From: Glycomyces sp040645615
GTDB taxonomy: Bacteria > Actinomycetota > Actinomycetes > Mycobacteriales > Micromonosporaceae
NCBI RefSeq assembly: GCF_040645615.1
Contig: NZ_JBEYYO010000021.1
Location: 40,969-104,968 of the forward strand
Reading direction: 5' to 3'
DNA length: 64,000 nt
The first letter of the stretch is position 1, and every line of letters begins with the position of its first letter. The position numbers were made by a program, and so were the translations under genes. Below are positions 60,835 to 64,000 of the stretch, one piece after another. The notes under the pieces were generated by a model, which saw nothing but the letters and a program-made list of their open reading frames with translations, had not been told where the DNA came from and did no database searches.

Positions 60835-61596
60835 ATGAACACCGCGACGCGAGTCGAAGAGCAGGGCCGCAGGGCCGAGCGCGTCGACGCCCAGCGCAAC
60901 CGCCAGAAGGTCCTCGTCACCGCCGACCGCCTCTTCGCCGAGCGCGGCACCGCCGTCACCCTGGGGGAGATCGCCGCCGCGGCGGGCGTCGGCGCGGGCA
61001 CCGTCTACCGGCATTTCCCCACCAAGGAAGCCCTGATGGCCACGGTGCTCGACCTGCGCACCGAGCAGCTCACCGCCCGCGGCCGCGCCCTCCAGCGCGA
61101 GTGCGCGCCAGGGGAGGGGTTCTTCGCGTTCCTGCGCCACGTCGCCTACCAGGCCTTCGCCAACCGTGCGATCTGCGAGGCCCTGGCCTCCCGCGGCGAG
61201 TGGCAGCAGCCGCTCAAGGCGGTGGGCCGGTGCCGTATCGACTCCCCGCTGGCGAACCTGCTGGACGACGCCCAGGCCGTCGGCGCGGTGCGCTCCGACC
61301 TCGACGTGGAGGACGCCCGCGCGCTCATGCTCGGCTTCGTGGCGATGGCCCAGACCCTCGACTCCGCCGAACGGGCCTGGGACCTCACGAAAGTCCTCCT
61401 CGAAGGCCTCCGTCCGGAACGAAACGAAAAGTTTCGTAACGAAATCGCGATCGAACCCGATTCCCGTAACGAAACGAAACGGAACTGCCCGGTCTGCGAC
61501 GGCCCGATCGCGCTCCCGTCCACGGGCCGCCCGCCCAAGTACTGCTCCTCGGCCTGCCGTCAGAAAGCGTTCCGCGACAAGCGCAAAGCCGCCTGA
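60835..61596 (+). CDS. TetR-family regulator with C-terminal zinc-finger-like tail
   Basis: A 253-residue TetR. Helix-turn-helix VTLGEIAAAAGVGAGTVYRH at 41-60; effector domain to about 192. Then comes a charged linker (RNEKFRNEIAIEPDSRNETK) coded by AT-rich ACGAAA repeats, and a tail CPVCDGPIALP...YCSSACRQKAFRDKRK with Cys218, Cys221, Cys237 and Cys241 in a CX2C...CX3C arrangement. Such tails appear in some actinobacterial regulators and probably bind zinc, and the basic end could touch DNA. The likely target is the divergent NmrA-like gene. Confidence 0.88.
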   Translation: MNTATRVEEQGRRAERVDAQRNRQKVLVTADRLFAERGTAVTLGEIAAAAGVGAGTVYRHFPTKEALMATVLDLRTEQLTARGRALQRECAPGEGFFAFLRHVAYQAFANRAICEALASRGEWQQPLKAVGRCRIDSPLANLLDDAQAVGAVRSDLDVEDARALMLGFVAMAQTLDSAERAWDLTKVLLEGLRPERNEKFRNEIAIEPDSRNETKRNCPVCDGPIALPSTGRPPKYCSSACRQKAFRDKRKAA

Positions 61597-61622
61597 ACCC
61601 CGCGCCGGGAGGTTCAGGCGGC
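61588..61622. terminator. Bidirectional terminator between tetR and GH12
   Basis: GCCGCCTGAACC (61588-61599) pairs with GGTTCAGGCGGC (61611-61622), a perfect 12-bp stem that includes the tetR stop codon. Confidence 0.7.
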
Positions 61623-61628
61623 CGCCGC

Positions 61629-62336
61629 TCAGGTCGAGAGCGAGTAGCTGTTGCAGGTGAAGTCGTAACCGGCGGCCGCCGAGGTGATCTCCCAGCCGAA
61701 CTGGATCTGGTCGATGCGCACGTTCGGCATCCGGCCCTGGTTGACCAGCCACTGGCAGTGCGCGGTGATGTTCACCGTGGAGTTGGTGGTGTGGGTGTGC
61801 GCCAGGAAGCTGTAGACGGCGTTGGAGCCGTTGCTGCCCTGGTAGTACGACCAGTTACGGCCGCCGAGGTTGACGTTCTGGACGAACGAGCCCAGCGGTC
61901 CGACCGGGCCGTGCCACTGCGTCCAGATCATGATCTCGTGGTCGTGCCCGTTGCCCCACACGTCGTAGGCGCTGTTGTAGGCGAGCCCCGAGCCGCTGGT
62001 CGGCACCGTGATGTTGTGCGAGCTGGACACGTTCCCCATGTTGGAGACGTTGCGCCCCAACGTGTAGGAGACGTTCGGGTAGGACTTGATGCCGCCGGTG
62101 TTCGGGTGGTTCGCCCACACGCCCCAGTTCGACTGCGAGTTGGCCCAGATCGTCTGGGAGCCCGCGCCCGAGCCCCAGATGTTGTTGTAGAGCGTGTACG
62201 CGCCGGTGGTCCAGTTGCCCCACTGGTCCGAGGACGACCAGGCCGCGGCCTGCGCGGGGGACTGGAGGGCGCCGACGGCGCCCGCGGTGGCGAGCGGGGC
62301 GGCCAGGGCGGCGGTGATGAGCGATCTGCGTCGCAT
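61629..62336 (-). CDS. Secreted GH12 endoglucanase
   Basis: A 235-residue exported beta-1,4-glucanase with no binding module. Signal peptide to AQAA (residue 32). GH12 hallmarks: TLYNNIWGSGAGSQTIWANS, NGHDHEIMIWTQWHGPVGPL with nucleophile Glu134, and IQFGWEITSAAAGYDF with acid Glu216. GAAAGG precedes the ATG. It lies alone in an accessory stretch before hisE and has a promoter-operator different from that of GH9/GH6. Confidence 0.92.
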   Translation of the reverse strand: MRRRSLITAALAAPLATAGAVGALQSPAQAAAWSSSDQWGNWTTGAYTLYNNIWGSGAGSQTIWANSQSNWGVWANHPNTGGIKSYPNVSYTLGRNVSNMGNVSSSHNITVPTSGSGLAYNSAYDVWGNGHDHEIMIWTQWHGPVGPLGSFVQNVNLGGRNWSYYQGSNGSNAVYSFLAHTHTTNSTVNITAHCQWLVNQGRMPNVRIDQIQFGWEITSAAAGYDFTCNSYSLST

Positions 62337-62369
62337 GGGATGCGCCTTTCGGGAGAGTCGCGGTTTCAG

Positions 62370-62428
62370 TCATCGACTTCGAAGAATGTCGATGAATTAA
62401 TTAGAGCATACGACCAAATTAATGTCCA
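62370..62428 (-). promoter_or_regulatory. GH12 promoter and palindromic operator
   Basis: Minus strand TGGACA (62423-62428), 17 bases, TCTAAT (62400-62405). TCATCGAC-N10-GTCGATGA (62370-62394), perfect 8-bp arms, covers the expected start site. Distinct from the CebR-like boxes of the other cellulases. Confidence 0.65.
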
Positions 62429-62545
62429 GATCCGCAGCGCCCGCTCAGCGCCCCCGCGTGATCCGTGTCTCGGCCGTCCCGCACTGCGGTCGCACGCGTG
62501 CGTCGCCGTCGCCGTTTCCCGCCGCGCCACGTAGCATTACCGGTC

Positions 62546-62809
62546 GTGAAGACCTTCGAGCAGCTCTACGCCGAACTCGCCGAGAAAGCAGTCACCCGCC
62601 CCGAGGGGTCGGGCACCGTCGCCGCCCTCGACGCGGGCGTCCATGCCATCGGCAAGAAGATCGTCGAAGAGGCGGCCGAGGTCTGGATGGCCGCCGAATA
62701 CGAGTCGGACGAGGCCGCGGCCGAGGAGATCTCCCAGCTCCTCTACCACCTTCAGGTGATGATGGTCGCCCGCGGCATCAGCGTCGACGACGTCTACCGG
62801 TACCTCTAG
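62546..62809 (+). CDS. hisE: Phosphoribosyl-ATP pyrophosphatase
   Basis: An 87-residue MazG-like HisE, second step of histidine synthesis: KTFEQLYAELAEKAVTRPEG, AIGKKIVEEAAEVWMAAEYE with the metal-binding Glu residues, EEISQLLYHLQVMMVARGIS. GTG 62546 follows TAGCAT (62532-62537) by eight bases with no Shine-Dalgarno, so the mRNA is probably leaderless. Confidence 0.95.
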   Translation: MKTFEQLYAELAEKAVTRPEGSGTVAALDAGVHAIGKKIVEEAAEVWMAAEYESDEAAAEEISQLLYHLQVMMVARGISVDDVYRYL

Positions 62810-62830
62810 CCCTCCCGAAAGGCCATTCGC

Positions 62831-63676
62831 ATGCTCCGCATCGCCGTGCCCAACAAAGGTGCGCTCTCCGAGGGCGCGACCGACATGCTCACCGAGGCCG
62901 GCTACCGCCAGCGCCGCTCCAGCCGCGACCTCCAGTCCGTGGACGCGGCCAACGGGGTCGAGTTCTTCTACCTGCGTCCCGGCGACATCGCCACCTACGT
63001 CGCCTCCGGTGACCTCGACCTCGGCATCACCGGCCGCGACCTCGCCGTCAACTCCGGCGCCGAGGTCGAAGAGGTTCTTTCGCTCGGCTTCGGCCGCTCC
63101 ACCTTCCGCTACGCGGCCCGCCCGGGCACCGTCGACTCGGTCGCCGACCTCGACGGCAAGCGCATCGCGACGTCGTATCCCGGCGTGGTCCAACGCGACC
63201 TCGAAGCCCGCGGGGTCTCGACCTCGATCGTGAAACTGGCGGGCGCGGTCGAGAACGCGATCGCCCTCGGCGTGGCCGACGCGATCGCCGACGTGGTCGA
63301 AACCGGCACCACCCTCAAGCAGGCCGGCCTCGCCGTCTTCGGCGACCCGATCATGCACTCCGAAGCGGTCCTGGTCCGCAAGTCCGGCAACGGCCACGGC
63401 ACCGGCGTCGAGCAGCTGCTGCGCCGCTTGCGAGGTGTCCTCGTGGCCCGGTCGTACGTGATGCTCGCCTACGACGTGCGCGCCGAGCTGCTCGAAGCCG
63501 CGGTGGAGCTGACGCCGGGAATCGAGTCCCCGACGATCTCGCCGCTTCATCGGGAAGGGTGGGTGGCCGTGCAGTCGATGACCGAACGCGTCGACCTCCA
63601 CCAAGTAATGGACGCCCTGTACGAGCTGGGTGCTCGGGGCATCCTGGCCTCGAACATCGACGCCTGCCGCCTCTAG
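62831..63676 (+). CDS. hisG: ATP phosphoribosyltransferase, long form
   Basis: A 281-residue HisG_L with C-terminal regulatory domain for histidine feedback (about 210-281, YVMLAYDVRAELLEAAVELT). Catalytic part: LRIAVPNKGALSEGATDML, DLDLGITGRDLAVNSGAEVE, ATSYPGVVQRDL and DAIADVVETGTTLKQAGL. Co-transcribed with hisE (21-base gap), as in mycobacteria. Confidence 0.97.
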   Translation: MLRIAVPNKGALSEGATDMLTEAGYRQRRSSRDLQSVDAANGVEFFYLRPGDIATYVASGDLDLGITGRDLAVNSGAEVEEVLSLGFGRSTFRYAARPGTVDSVADLDGKRIATSYPGVVQRDLEARGVSTSIVKLAGAVENAIALGVADAIADVVETGTTLKQAGLAVFGDPIMHSEAVLVRKSGNGHGTGVEQLLRRLRGVLVARSYVMLAYDVRAELLEAAVELTPGIESPTISPLHREGWVAVQSMTERVDLHQVMDALYELGARGILASNIDACRL

Positions 63677-63696
63677 TCGTCGGTTCGGCGACTGAA

Positions 63697-63723
63697 AGGC
63701 CCAGACGCTTCGCGTCTGGGCCT
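63697..63723 (+). terminator. hisEG terminator
   Basis: AGGCCCAGACGC (63697-63708) pairs with GCGTCTGGGCCT (63712-63723), loop ttc, 20 bases after the stop. Confidence 0.8.
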
Positions 63724-63765
63724 ACTCACGTTGGCGGCGCGGGCGGAGCGGTAACGCGAGAAGAA

Positions 63766-63819
63766 GTCGGGTCCGCAATCGCCCCCGGTTGCAATGATCG
63801 CGAGAGGGTACGACACTCC
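63766..63819 (+). repeat. Dispersed palindromic repeat, shortened copy
   Basis: GTCGGGTCCGCAATCG, CCCCCGGTTGCAATGATCGC, GAGAGGGTACGACACTCC: the right two thirds match the consensus, the left end is about ten bases shorter. GGTACG in it is complementary to CGTACC 15-20 bases downstream. Confidence 0.65.
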
Positions 63820-63837
63820 GGCGCGGCGCCGTACCCC

Positions 63838-63910
63838 GCGGTCGGGCGTGTCGCGACGCAAGCGCCCCCGGTTCAAGTGATCGCGCGAGCCACCGACACT
63901 CCTCGCCGCT
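63838..63910 (+). repeat. Dispersed palindromic repeat, copy 3
   Basis: GCGGTCGGGCGTGTCG, 11 variable bases, CCCCCGGTTCAAGTGATCGC, GCGAGCCACCGACACTCC, then TCGCCGCT leading into the hexamer array. Almost identical in layout to copy 1 at 6139-6210, including the junction to the array. Confidence 0.75.
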
Positions 63911-64000
63911 CCCGCTCCCGCTCCCGCTCCCGCTCCCGCTCCCGCTCCCGCTCCCGCTCCCGCTCCCGCTCCCGCTCCCGCTCCCGCTCCCGCTCCCGCT
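63911..64000 (+). repeat. Tandem hexanucleotide array (CCCGCT)n, runs off the window
   Basis: Fifteen perfect CCCGCT units up to the last base; true length unknown. It follows the same CACCGACACTCCTCGCCGCT flank as the (GACGCT)12 array at 6211 but with a different unit. No gene is seen from 63677 to the window end. Confidence 0.9.

Overview
The window is high-GC DNA from an actinomycete, probably a mycelial soil or plant-litter species. Clade markers are BldD with an intact c-di-GMP signature, the actinobacterial integration host factor mIHF, a PriA without helicase motifs, class 2 PyrD, several genes whose start codon sits where transcription should begin (leaderless), and secreted cellulases carrying CBM2. 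I cannot fix the genus from this sequence; a Glycomyces-type or related actinomycete is only a guess.

Layout. 0-6 kb: 5'-part of typA (minus strand), a secreted SH3/glucosaminidase and uvrA. 6-7.2 kb: a cluster of dispersed repeat copies with a hexanucleotide tandem array, then a prepilin peptidase. 7.2-13.5 kb: a polysaccharide-degradation locus with GH30-ricin lectin, a small secreted two-repeat protein, GH9-CBM2 and a LacI-family repressor. 13.7-18.2 kb: aroC, a fused aroK-aroB, aroQ, efp and nusB, followed by convergent bldD. 18.9-28.3 kb: one pyrimidine operon, pyrR-pyrB-pyrC-carA-carB-pyrD-pyrF, behind a PyrR-binding leader that hides the first ribosome binding site. 28.4-32.3 kb: mihF, gmk, rpoZ, coaBC and metK. 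32.4-35.3 kb: a secreted heparin-lyase-like protein and priA.

35.4-47.5 kb is an accessory block inserted in the usual metK/priA...def/fmt/rsmB/rpe order: MerR/MFS, small stress-type proteins, a NarL-type two-component system, AraC, two VOC proteins, a UvrA paralogue and a GntR/ABC cassette with three related permeases. Housekeeping then resumes: two def genes, fmt, rsmB, a GH6 cellulase, rpe, a receiver-GGDEF protein and an FMN riboswitch controlling ribE-ribBA-ribH (ribD is absent here). 57-62.5 kb is a second accessory stretch: a GT39-like membrane enzyme, MarR with a divergent NTF2-like gene, NmrA, a TetR fused to a zinc-finger-like tail, and a GH12 cellulase. hisE-hisG closes the window, followed by more copies of the same dispersed repeat and a second hexamer array that runs off the end.

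Connections. The GH9 and GH6 promoters carry nearly identical LacI-type palindromes, and the lacI gene lies beside GH9, so a shared cellulose-responsive repressor is likely. uvrA, the uvrA paralogue and mihF share a TGTCG-x-AC-N8-TANNNT promoter pattern that resembles the RecA-independent (PafBC-type) DNA-damage promoter of mycobacteria. BldD and the GGDEF protein are two potential parts of a c-di-GMP circuit.
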